A stretch of DNA of 18,058 bases, from contig DIQS01000031.1 in assembly GCA_002427325.1 (NCBI GenBank), forward strand, positions 13,848 through 31,905, written 5' to 3'. The notes beneath the pieces are model-generated. The model was not told the origin of the DNA. It worked only from the letters and a program-made list of their open reading frames with translations, and searched no databases. The stretch's first letter is position 1. Every line of letters starts with the position of its first letter. The position numbers were made by a program, and so were the translations under genes. This document shows positions 7,394 through 14,484 of this stretch, piece by piece. The DNA comes from Cloacimonetes bacterium UBA5456. Lineage in GTDB: Bacteria > Cloacimonadota > Cloacimonadia > Cloacimonadales > Cloacimonadaceae.

Positions 7394-9923
7394 ATCCGAG
7401 TTCCTTCAGATACTTGCTCAGTTCTACTGCAGCATTATCGCGTTCTTGCAGAATCCTGTGCAAGGGTTGGTCATACTTATCCCAGAGCTTTTCCATAGCA
7501 ATTCTGAGGTCTCTGCTATACTGAATCAAATGCTCGTTAACCTTAGTATAAAGGGTATCTTCCCACCGCTTCAGAATCAGTTGCTTGGCTTCGGCTTCGC
7601 TAATCTTGCTTCTTGCCTGTTCCACCAGTTGCTCTTTGAGGTCTTTTATCTCTTTGATCTTCTTGCGGCTTTCTTTCAGTTCTTTTTCCATCTCCAGATG
7701 CCTGGCAATACGAGCTTCCTGTTCTGCTATTCTCTTTTTAAGCTCCATTTCAGGTTTTTGGAGTGATTCTAATACCCTTTCTATCTCACTATATGCTTCA
7801 CCGCTCTTCTTGAGGGCTTTGATCTGTTTGGTCTTGTTCTTGATGTCCTTACTCAGCTCTTTCAGTTCAGCTCCCAGGCTCTTAACAGTCGCCTTGACCT
7901 CTGACAGTTCTTCTTTGGGAAAAACCTCATATTCTTCTTCACTCCAGGCTCCCTCTTCCAGATCATTTACTTCGTTGAAGAGCGCTTCCAATTCATCCCG
8001 CTTGGCGATGCAGTCATTAAGTTCTTTGATCACTTCAGGGAATTGGCTCTTTAATATCTCTTCCTCGGGAATCAGCTCGGCATTCCAGCTACTTGCTGCC
8101 ACACTACGTAAGTCATTTAATATCTCACTCCAAAAACCTGCAAATCCACCCCTGCATTTAAAATCATCCAATATCCCCAGCTTGCCTATTTGGGCGGTGA
8201 TTGTGGCCGAAAATGAGTGATATAAGTCATATACATTTCGCTCCTTGGGAAGCACCTCCAATTTGGCTTGGTTGTCATTCCACCATTGTTTCAAAGCCTT
8301 CATATATTCATCGTGTTTAAGACTGATAGCCTCAGCCTCATCAAGATACCCTTTTATGGCTTCTTTTTCGTTTATTTTTGGGCTGAATTTCAAATATCCG
8401 TCTCTGGACTTGTCAAAAAGCTGTTCTCGTATGCCCGCATAATTATCCCAATAATGCTTTAGGTTTTCCACTTCCGATTCCGGAATCCCGCCGTGCAAAT
8501 GTGCTTTCACGTCATGCGGCTCTGCCGGAGGGCTGTTGTCCACATATCTTCTTATGTTGCAGTTATATTCCTCTGCTTCCAATTCCTCATGGCTCACTTT
8601 TCTGCTATAGCCAGCCAATTCTTGTTTATTTCTATGGACATAGCTTATTTTCTCAATGTCCTCGGGACGCAGAGTATTTTGCACTTTGCCCACCTTATAC
8701 TCATGATCGGCATTGATGAATAGCACTTCTTTGCGTGTGCCGGCACCGGCTCTATTGATTATCAAAATGCAGGCTGGAATACCCGTTCCGTAAAAAAGCG
8801 CGGGAGGTAAGCCAATAATCGCCTCCAGATAACCTTCTGTGATCAGCCATTCCCGCATTCTACGCTCTTCTCCACCCCGGAAGAGAACTCCATGGGGCAT
8901 AATCACAGCGAGCCTTCCATTGGTTTTAAGTGTGCTGAACATATGCTGGACAAACATAAAATCAGCCTTGCCTTTCACCGGCATCCAAAAGCGATAGCGT
9001 TCCCTGAACTTCATTCCATCGGTTGAGTAGTTTTGAGAAAAGGGAGGATTTGCAATCACAATATCAAATCGTTTCAGTTCTCCGCCTTCCACATGCTTGG
9101 GCTCCATCAAGGTGTCGCCATTTTCGATCTGGGCGTCCAACACGTTGTGAAACAGCATATTCAGCTTGCACAAGCCCCAAGTAGTGCCGTTTTTTTCCTG
9201 CCCATAAAGGGTTATGTTTCTGGCACTACCATATTTGCTTTCTACATAATTGAATGCTTCGATCAGCATGCCACCCGAGCCAACTGCAGGATCGCAGATC
9301 TCAGCATCATCAGCCGGGTCGAGAATGTTCACTAATAGCTTTACGACGGTGCGGGGTGTGTAAAACTCCCCCCCTTTCTTGCCTGCACTATCAGCAAAAT
9401 ATTTGATCAGGTATTCATAGGCGGAACCGAGTAGATCGGGAAACTCCAGATTGTCATCGGTGAGCACAACCTTATCGAAATGTGTGATCAGCTCCACTAA
9501 ATCGCTATCTGTAATGCGTTTATTATTCTTTCCTACAGTTTTATTGAAGTCTATCGGCTTTAGTACACCTTCCAAGGTCTCGCTATTGCTATCCTCAAGT
9601 GCTTCAAAAGCTTTTTTGAGTTCATCTCCGATTTCCTTTTTCAGATGTCTTATATTCTCCCATCTGGCTCGAATTGGCACAAAGAAATTGTAGCTTGTTT
9701 CGCTTTCCAGTCCTTTTTCTAAGGCATCTCCGCTTACTCCCTTTTCCTCCAGATATGCCTTGCGTTGGGCTCTTTCTATATCAAACAGGTCATTTACCCT
9801 TTTCAAGAAAAGCATGGCAATCACGTATTCTTTGAATTCCGAAGCATCCATATTTCCACGCAGGGACTCGCATGCCTCTTCCAAAAAGCGTTCCAGCCAT
9901 GATAAAGATAGTTTATGTGCCAT
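7386..9923 (-). CDS. hsdM: Type I restriction-modification adenine methylase with long C-terminal extension
   Basis: HsdM is the N6-adenine methyltransferase subunit. The SAM-binding motif I is DPAVGSGG at 211-218 and the catalytic motif IV is NPPF at 292-295. GEFYTP at 185-190 is also typical. I place the start at ATG 9923 (845 residues), six codons inside a longer frame that opens at a TTG at 9941. The AAGGAG at 9930-9935 lies six bases before this ATG, so the extra codons are the ribosome-binding site itself. The usual HsdM body ends near 460-500. The remaining 350 residues include DVKAHLHGGIP (471-481) and a very charged, Lys/Glu-rich likely coiled coil at about 630-785. Long HsdM proteins of this type exist, and the extension probably mediates subunit contacts. 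It is the first gene of the operon. Confidence 0.96.
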   Translation of the reverse strand: MAHKLSLSWLERFLEEACESLRGNMDASEFKEYVIAMLFLKRVNDLFDIERAQRKAYLEEKGVSGDALEKGLESETSYNFFVPIRARWENIRHLKKEIGDELKKAFEALEDSNSETLEGVLKPIDFNKTVGKNNKRITDSDLVELITHFDKVVLTDDNLEFPDLLGSAYEYLIKYFADSAGKKGGEFYTPRTVVKLLVNILDPADDAEICDPAVGSGGMLIEAFNYVESKYGSARNITLYGQEKNGTTWGLCKLNMLFHNVLDAQIENGDTLMEPKHVEGGELKRFDIVIANPPFSQNYSTDGMKFRERYRFWMPVKGKADFMFVQHMFSTLKTNGRLAVIMPHGVLFRGGEERRMREWLITEGYLEAIIGLPPALFYGTGIPACILIINRAGAGTRKEVLFINADHEYKVGKVQNTLRPEDIEKISYVHRNKQELAGYSRKVSHEELEAEEYNCNIRRYVDNSPPAEPHDVKAHLHGGIPESEVENLKHYWDNYAGIREQLFDKSRDGYLKFSPKINEKEAIKGYLDEAEAISLKHDEYMKALKQWWNDNQAKLEVLPKERNVYDLYHSFSATITAQIGKLGILDDFKCRGGFAGFWSEILNDLRSVAASSWNAELIPEEEILKSQFPEVIKELNDCIAKRDELEALFNEVNDLEEGAWSEEEYEVFPKEELSEVKATVKSLGAELKELSKDIKNKTKQIKALKKSGEAYSEIERVLESLQKPEMELKKRIAEQEARIARHLEMEKELKESRKKIKEIKDLKEQLVEQARSKISEAEAKQLILKRWEDTLYTKVNEHLIQYSRDLRIAMEKLWDKYDQPLHRILQERDNAAVELSKYLKELGYE

Positions 9924-9950
9924 TAACAACTCCTTTTTCAACTGGTTTCA

Positions 9951-9979
9951 TACATTGCAAAACCATCTCTATTTGTCAA
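9951..9979 (-). promoter_or_regulatory. Possible promoter of the hsd operon
   Basis: The minus strand has a perfect TTGACA at 9979-9974. Seventeen bases later comes AATGTA (9956-9951), preceded by TG with one intervening base, which would be an extended -10. The -10 itself matches the consensus poorly. The position, about 28 bases ahead of the hsdM start codon, is right for a short leader. No other candidate upstream of hsdM looked better. Confidence 0.4.
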
Positions 9980-10140
9980 TCTATTATTTCTGCTTTCGTT
10001 ATAAAACCTCGGGGAAATGATTAAAACTCGATTATATTCGTTTTTCTATGCGTTATGTCCCAAAGGTTGGTGTAAATTCCAACTCCTTGATTTTGGTTCT
10101 ATGAGGACATCGTGCCGAACCCTCGTTAAGCACATTCTAT

Positions 10141-10171
10141 AAATGCTCCTGCACTCGATGATTGAGCTTTC
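10141..10171. repeat. 31-bp dispersed repeat, copy A
   Basis: This 31-bp segment matches 10845-10875 at 26 of 31 positions in the same orientation, by hand alignment. The run of 13 identical bases is GAAAGCTCAATCA on the minus strand. In one minus-strand frame the copies read KAQSSSAGAF and KAQSTAAGAF, so the resemblance extends to protein level and suggests two remnants of related coding sequence. Here it is flanked by stop codons in that frame. Confidence 0.55.
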
Positions 10172-10274
10172 CATAGTAGCTTAGATAATAGTTCTGATAG
10201 AGATGTTTGGGTTTATCCGGAACCTCATTCACACCACAGCTTGTCTTAAATGCGTATTTAAGTGTCTAACTCTC

Positions 10275-10298
10275 AAAAAGTCACGGCGTACTTTTTTT
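10275..10298. terminator. AT-rich hairpin with T run, weak terminator candidate
   Basis: AAAAAGT at 10275-10281 pairs with ACTTTTT at 10290-10296 around an 8-base loop, followed by two more T. The stem is A/T-rich, so it would be a poor terminator. It could work on the plus strand, but no plus-strand gene precedes it. It may simply be an inverted repeat in the decayed gap. Confidence 0.25.
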
Positions 10299-10329
10299 GT
10301 ATTTGCATAATGTCTTTCATGCTAACAGG

Positions 10330-10842
10330 TTAAGAACAAGCTCGAATTATACCAATTTGTACCAGTGTTAGACCTTCTATCAGAAAAGTTATCTCTTGGT
10401 TCTTATCCTGAAGAGCTTGTTCATTAGCTTGCCCAGTAGCTTGCCCAGTAGCTTACCCAGTAGCTTACCCAGTAGCTTGGTCAGTAGCTTGGTCAGTAGC
10501 TTGGTCAGTAGCTTGGCCACTATCTGTCTTAAATATCTGTTGTTCAATGTGTTCGTTCAGTGACCAAGCTTGCATATGGGCGGTGAACTTGGTCAGTCAT
10601 GTTGCCTCAAGCTTAGCCATTCTTGCCAGTGTTGCATCTATGGATTTCCCTGTTATCGCTTTTGCAATGGGTAGGCTCAGGTTTTTGTATGTAAGCAGAT
10701 ATGAGATGATGGTAGCTTCTTCTGCATCAGACTTAATATCCAGCCTTGATATTAGCTTTTTGAAAGGTTCGGATATTATCTGATGTTTGAGAATAGTGAG
10801 GGAAAAGCTATAATTGGATTTATCGCTATGTTTTTCGCTCTT
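10330..10842 (-). pseudogene. Decayed minus-strand ORF with HTH-like segment and repeat tail
   Basis: One minus-strand frame reads 81 codons from 10842 before a TGA at 10599-10597. It then resumes without break, passes two TAA codons inside the 12-bp repeat (10455 and 10467), and ends at TAA 10332-10330. The first part has protein-like character: AEEATIISYLL, then LSLPIAKAITGKSIDATLAR and MAKLEA, which looks like a helix-turn-helix. After the TGA comes LTKFTAHMQAWSLNEHIEQQ, then QATD/QATG units and QANEQALQDKNQEI. HTH segments followed by short Q-x-T-type repeats occur at the C termini of Schlafen/AlbA_2-type regulators, which are sometimes found near hsd genes. That is a guess at family, not an identification. 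A short open stretch upstream in another frame (ATG 10886) may be the lost N-terminal part. Confidence 0.5.
10413..10520. repeat. 12-bp tandem repeat array, nine units
   Basis: Eight consecutive 12-bp units run from 10425 to 10520: two TAGCTTGCCCAG, two TAGCTTACCCAG, three TAGCTTGGTCAG and one TAGCTTGGCCAC. A weaker unit (GAGCTTGTTCAT) precedes them at 10413-10424. Only the bases after TAGCTT vary, and identical variants are adjacent, as expected from slippage. Twelve is a multiple of three. On the minus strand the units read QAT[D/G] in the frame of the remnant at 10330-10842, with two units converted to stops, and a continuous L-[T/G]-K-L in the next frame, open from the TGA at 10559 to TAA 10391-10389. 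Confidence 0.95.
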
Positions 10843-10844
10843 TC

Positions 10845-10875
10845 AAATGCTCCGGCAGCGGTTGATTGAGCTTTC
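10845..10875. repeat. 31-bp dispersed repeat, copy B
   Basis: This is the partner of 10141-10171, with 26 of 31 matching bases in the same orientation. On the minus strand it lies within a short open stretch beginning at ATG 10886 that reads MLLKKAQSTAAGAFERAKN and stops about 16 codons later. This looks like another fragment of decayed coding sequence upstream of the HTH-like remnant. Confidence 0.55.
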
Positions 10876-10921
10876 TTTAATAGCATTTCTTTGTTAATCG
10901 TTGTTTTTCAGAAAATAGAGC

Positions 10922-10949
10922 TTGACAAAAGCACCATAATGTGTATAGT
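10922..10949 (+). promoter_or_regulatory. Sigma-70-type promoter of the plus-strand operon
   Basis: A perfect TTGACA (10922-10927) is followed after 16 bases by TATAGT (10944-10949), five of six matches to the -10 consensus. Transcription would begin near 10956. This gives a leader of about 45 bases before the TTG start at 11001. It is the best promoter match I found in the window and sits directly before the first gene of the long operon. Confidence 0.75.
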
Positions 10950-10988
10950 CGTGAGCATCGGGTGAAACGTCAAAATTCTCACCCGGAT

Positions 10989-11003
10989 AAGGAGAGAACT
11001 TTG
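10989..11003 (+). promoter_or_regulatory. Ribosome-binding site deciding a TTG start
   Basis: AAGGAG at 10989-10994 lies six bases before a TTG at 11001-11003. The frame remains open upstream to a GTG at 10941, but that codon adjoins and partly overlaps the -10 box and would not be transcribed. Downstream ATGs (11031, 11037) lack a comparable site. Confidence 0.8.
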
Positions 11004-11891
11004 CTGATACAGAAGTATTTTGAAACGCGAATGAAGATGATAGACGACAGGCTGTTAGAGGCTTTGACCTTGGATAAGCGTTATGCTGCCCAGCTCAAAG
11101 AAGCGATGATAAAAGCTGTTATTCCCGGCGGGAAAAGATGGCGCCCACTCCTACTCATCTCCATTTTTGAGATGTTGACAGGCATGCGTAAAAACAATAG
11201 GCTTCTCCCCGATGCGATTACGGCAGCTTGTGCCGTGGAACTGGCTCACAATGCCGCTTTGATACACGACGATCTCCCCATCATCATGGACAAAAAAGAG
11301 CGTCGCGGGACGAATTCCATTCATCATGAATATGGCAATGCGGTGGCAATTCTTGCCGGAGATGCGCTTTATACAATGGCTTTTGAGCTGATGGGTTCGC
11401 TGAAAGACAGTGCAAAGGCGGTGGAAGCGATTCGCAGTCTGGCTTTGAATACGCGCAGTTACGGGCTCGTCGGCGGTCAAGCGATCGATCTGGCGCACAA
11501 GCGTAAAGTGATGCGTATCAATACGCTGAAGCATATAGACACCAAAAAGGTGGGTTCACTCTTGCTTGCCGCATCCGATTTGGCTTGCATCTTGGCGGGT
11601 GCGGATGATGACACGCGTCAGTCTCTCAACACCTATTCCGTGAATCTCGGCCTTGCCTATCAGATGATTGAAGACATCGATCGTGACTATGCCCGAGGCA
11701 GTAAAGACCTCGATTTCTCCGACGATTATGTCCCCGTCTCAAAATCCGGCTACACCGGTCTTTTGGGCTTTGATAAAGCTCGCAAACAGGTGGAAAGTCT
11801 CTTGAATGAATGCGTTCGCAACATCAAACCTTATCCAAATAACGCGATCCTCATGGAATTTATCCAAATGATTAACGAGAGGTTGCCTTAA
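11001..11891 (+). CDS. Polyprenyl synthetase (FPP/GGPP synthase family), IspA-like
   Basis: Enzymes of this family join isopentenyl diphosphate units into C15-C20 or longer prenyl diphosphates for quinones, carriers or membrane lipids. With the TTG start the protein is 296 residues, the usual IspA length. Family signatures are clear: GGKRWRPLL at 43-51, GNAVAILAGDAL at 112-123 and GLVGGQAIDL at 155-164. The metal-binding motifs are off consensus. The first, normally DDLPxMD, is DDLPIIMD at 90-97, so Met96 takes the third Asp position and Asp97 follows. The second, normally DDxxD, is EDIDRD at 224-229, with Arg228 in the distal Asp position. Both retain nearby Asp, so activity is possible, but chain length cannot be predicted. 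It opens the operon, with the next start two bases after its stop. Confidence 0.88.
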   Translation: MLIQKYFETRMKMIDDRLLEALTLDKRYAAQLKEAMIKAVIPGGKRWRPLLLISIFEMLTGMRKNNRLLPDAITAACAVELAHNAALIHDDLPIIMDKKERRGTNSIHHEYGNAVAILAGDALYTMAFELMGSLKDSAKAVEAIRSLALNTRSYGLVGGQAIDLAHKRKVMRINTLKHIDTKKVGSLLLAASDLACILAGADDDTRQSLNTYSVNLGLAYQMIEDIDRDYARGSKDLDFSDDYVPVSKSGYTGLLGFDKARKQVESLLNECVRNIKPYPNNAILMEFIQMINERLP

Positions 11892-11892
11892 C

Positions 11893-12681
11893 TTGAATTT
11901 TATTGATATACACTGTCATCTACTTCCCAATATCGACGACGGTTCCAAAGACATCGAAAGAAGCATAGAACAACTTAAAGACATGGAATCCCATGGCGTT
12001 AAAGAGCTGTACCTCACCTCACACTATTTTCGCGGGCACTATCAATATAGCCGCGATGAATATGACAAAAAGGTGAAAAATCTACAAGAAGCCGCTGCAG
12101 CAGCGGGGATATCCATCACGCTCCGTCCGGGCTTTGAAGTCTTTGTGCAGACCGGTATCGTCGATGATATCAAAGAGAAATCGCTCACTTTGGGCGATAG
12201 CGATTATGTGCTCATCGAAAGCGAATTGAACGGACTTCCCGACGACTTTTATGCAAACGTCTATCCCATACTCAGAGCGGGATATAAGCCGATCCTGGCG
12301 CATGCTGAGAGATATGTCAGCGTAATGAGAAAGCCTTCACAGGCACGGGATCTCATCCAAAGAAATATCCACATCCAAACTAATGCCGGTGCGCTTTTGG
12401 GGCTCTATGGAGACAAGGTGAGAAAAACTGCGTGGACATTGGTGGAAAACGGTTGGACACACTTTGTGGCTTCTGATGATCACGTGAGAAGCGATTATGG
12501 CTTCTATCCCAAAGCCTGCGCATTGCTTAGGGAAAGGGTTGATGAATATACGGCAAATCTGCTGTGCTATGAGTTTCCTGCTGCAATCGCCAAAAACGAG
12601 GAAGTGCCCTTCACTTATGTTAAGATAGAAAAACCTAGAATAAAACAGCGTAGAAGCTTTTGGGAGAAGGTGTTTGGCTAA
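11893..12681 (+). CDS. CpsB/YwqE-type PHP-domain tyrosine phosphatase
   Basis: This 262-residue protein has a PHP metal site: DIHCHLLPNIDDGS with His7 and His9, TSHYFRGHY with His44, Glu82 in RPGFE, PILAHAERY with His137, and ASDDH with Asp195 and His197. The order and spacing match CpsB/CapC/YwqE phosphatases, which remove phosphate from tyrosine kinases controlling polysaccharide export. Family members usually have TPHH and ASDAH, so two motifs are slightly divergent. It starts with TTG, ten bases after GAGAGG, which lies within the end of the preceding gene. No tyrosine kinase or capsule gene is in the window, so the natural substrate is open. No signal peptide is seen. Its last eight bases overlap the next gene. 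Confidence 0.88.
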   Translation: MNFIDIHCHLLPNIDDGSKDIERSIEQLKDMESHGVKELYLTSHYFRGHYQYSRDEYDKKVKNLQEAAAAAGISITLRPGFEVFVQTGIVDDIKEKSLTLGDSDYVLIESELNGLPDDFYANVYPILRAGYKPILAHAERYVSVMRKPSQARDLIQRNIHIQTNAGALLGLYGDKVRKTAWTLVENGWTHFVASDDHVRSDYGFYPKACALLRERVDEYTANLLCYEFPAAIAKNEEVPFTYVKIEKPRIKQRRSFWEKVFG

Positions 12682-13651
12682 GTTGCTCATCACGGGAATC
12701 ACCGGATTTATAGGTGGTTCCGTCCTCGATAGCATCCTGCACCAAAGCCATGAAATCACGGCTTTGATCAGGCCGAATACCACTTTCGAGAGGTATGCGC
12801 GCTATGAGGATAGGATTGAGCTGCAAAAGATAGATCTCGCTAATCTGAAGGCTCTTAGAGACTTTTTGGAGACACGAGATTTTGATATAATCGTGCATAT
12901 CGGTGCATTACGTGGGGGCAGAAAAGCACCCAAAGAAGAGTTTTATCTCAGCAATATCGGCAGCACGCAAGTGTTGGTGAGTTATGCCCAAAAGAAGAAG
13001 GCGAAGTTGATATTTTGCAGCTCGGTGGGCGTGTATGGTGCTATCCCCGAAGAACTTCCGGCAAATCGACATACGGAAAAGATCGCCGATAATTATTATC
13101 ATTATACGAAGATAGAATGTGAGAGAATCATCGGAAAAGCCATACATCGCGGGCTTGATGCCGCCATCATCCGTCCGAGCATCAGCTACGGCAAGGGGGA
13201 TTATGGTTTCCCCTATCAATTAGTGAAATTGGTGGATAAGGGCATTTTTCCCATGATCAATAAGCGTATTTGGGTGCATCTTTGTCACATTGAGACCTTG
13301 GTGAATGCCTTTAATTGGTGCATTAACAATAGCTTCAAGAGCGGGCTCACGCTGAATATTGCGGATAAGGACCCTGTGGAGCTTCGGGAGCTCGTGAACT
13401 TTATTTCAAATCAGACGCGGGGAAGCGACTATCCGCGCTATATGAATCTCAATCGGGGGCTTTTCTCTTTGGGGGAGAAAGTGTCTCGTGCGCTTAAAAA
13501 CGAGCTTTTCATCAGCCGCTTTGAGCTTATCTCCAAGAGCTGGTTCTATGATGTTGGTGACTACTATCGTCTTATTGCTAAAGAGGATACGCCGATACAT
13601 CACACCGTTCCCGATATTCAAATCACGATTGACGATTATTTGAGGAAATAG
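12674..13651 (+). CDS. NAD-dependent epimerase/dehydratase (extended SDR)
   Basis: This 325-residue protein begins with a Rossmann fold carrying the extended-SDR motif TGxxGxxG (residues 7-14, TGITGFIG). It has the Ser of the active site in FCSSVGVYG (Ser116/Ser117) and the YxxxK pair at Tyr142/Lys146, followed by IIRPSISYG at 165-173. These support oxidation-reduction or epimerisation of a nucleotide-bound sugar or a related lipid precursor, but the substrate is not readable. The start is a TTG at 12674, inside the upstream gene, behind GGGAG. No alternative start with a better site is near. The stop overlaps the next start codon by one base. It belongs to the polyprenyl synthetase operon, so a lipid-linked sugar role is possible. 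Confidence 0.9.
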   Translation: MAKLLITGITGFIGGSVLDSILHQSHEITALIRPNTTFERYARYEDRIELQKIDLANLKALRDFLETRDFDIIVHIGALRGGRKAPKEEFYLSNIGSTQVLVSYAQKKKAKLIFCSSVGVYGAIPEELPANRHTEKIADNYYHYTKIECERIIGKAIHRGLDAAIIRPSISYGKGDYGFPYQLVKLVDKGIFPMINKRIWVHLCHIETLVNAFNWCINNSFKSGLTLNIADKDPVELRELVNFISNQTRGSDYPRYMNLNRGLFSLGEKVSRALKNELFISRFELISKSWFYDVGDYYRLIAKEDTPIHHTVPDIQITIDDYLRK

Positions 13652-14484
13652 TGGCGATTCCGATTATCAACAATTGGCAAAGCTATTATCCCGAGCCGGA
13701 TGAAGGAATGGGCTCGTCCTATGAACGCATCATCCTCAATCGCTTGCTGTTACGGCTTCACTCTGAGCGCGGTTATGAGAGCGCATTAGAGTCGCCTTGT
13801 TTCGGCTTTACCGGCATTTCCGGCATCAATCTCATGGCACTGGCGCAAAAAGGCACGATGGTCTATCTGGAAGATCATGATTTAGAGCGCATTGAGCTCA
13901 TCAAAGAAAGCTGGCGGGAACTCTCTGCAAATATGGAGATCATGCAAAATAAAAGCGGATATACCGAGCTTGATTTCCCCGATGGAAGCATTGATCTCGT
14001 GTTCAATTTTTCGGCACTTTGGTTCGTTCAAGACCTTTCCGCCTTTATCGGCGAGGCTTGTCGAATTGCCAAAAAGGATATCTTGATATGTTTGCCAAAT
14101 CGTGATGGACTGGGATTCAAAGACCAGCTAAAGGGTTATAGCAAAGAGCGTTATCCCCGGCTTCATCCGGCTCATATAAGTGCTGAAAGCCTGATCTATC
14201 TCATGCGTAAAAGGGGTTGGAAACTCGTGGAAAAAGATTATATCGACTGTCCGCCTTGGCCGGATATCGGGATGAATAAAGAGGATTTTCTCAGTGAAAA
14301 ATTTGGGGTGGAGCTACCTAAGAGCCAAAAGCCAAAAGAAAAGCTTTCCATCCTGCCATATTATCGGGGTGAAGACCCTGATTTTGAGCATAGAATGATG
14401 CGTCTCTTTCCCTTTGAAAGAACAATGCCACAATGGTTTAAGCGCATCTGGGCACATCACCGTTATTTTCTTTTTCGCTCATGA
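13651..14484 (+). CDS. Class I SAM methyltransferase-like protein
   Basis: This 277-residue protein has the outline of a class I methyltransferase: an apparent nucleotide-binding strand-loop (FGFTGISGINLMAL, 51-64), an acidic strand end at 71-76 (VYLEDH), LDFPDGSIDLVFNFSALWFV at 107-126, and a hydrophobic strand ILICLPN at 144-150. The second half of that pattern is typical of the Methyltransf_11 family. The glycine loop is unlike the usual ExGxGxG, so SAM binding is likely but not certain. The C-terminal 110 residues are Pro-, Arg- and aromatic-rich and unrecognised. It starts with GTG, overlapping the upstream stop by one base. Its stop overlaps the next ATG by four bases. The substrate is unknown; in this setting it might be a lipid or glycan. 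Confidence 0.7.
   Translation: MAIPIINNWQSYYPEPDEGMGSSYERIILNRLLLRLHSERGYESALESPCFGFTGISGINLMALAQKGTMVYLEDHDLERIELIKESWRELSANMEIMQNKSGYTELDFPDGSIDLVFNFSALWFVQDLSAFIGEACRIAKKDILICLPNRDGLGFKDQLKGYSKERYPRLHPAHISAESLIYLMRKRGWKLVEKDYIDCPPWPDIGMNKEDFLSEKFGVELPKSQKPKEKLSILPYYRGEDPDFEHRMMRLFPFERTMPQWFKRIWAHHRYFLFRS

Noticed and set aside
9924..9941. TTG at 9941 as the HsdM start
   Set aside because: The codons that follow it form the AAGGAG ribosome site of the ATG at 9923.
10413..10520. CRISPR array
   Set aside because: Units are 12 bp and directly adjacent with no spacers, and no cas genes are near.
10547..10783. Plus-strand frame of 78 codons in the gap
   Set aside because: It is the antisense of the HTH-like remnant, lacks a ribosome site, and the minus-strand reading looks more protein-like.
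9942..10940. tRNA, integrase or attachment site marking the island edge
   Set aside because: I found no cloverleaf, recombinase fragment or matching direct repeat at both ends of the hsd block.
10941..11000. GTG at 10941 as the start of the polyprenyl synthetase
   Set aside because: It adjoins and partly overlaps the -10 box and lies upstream of the expected transcript start; AAGGAG points to TTG at 11001.
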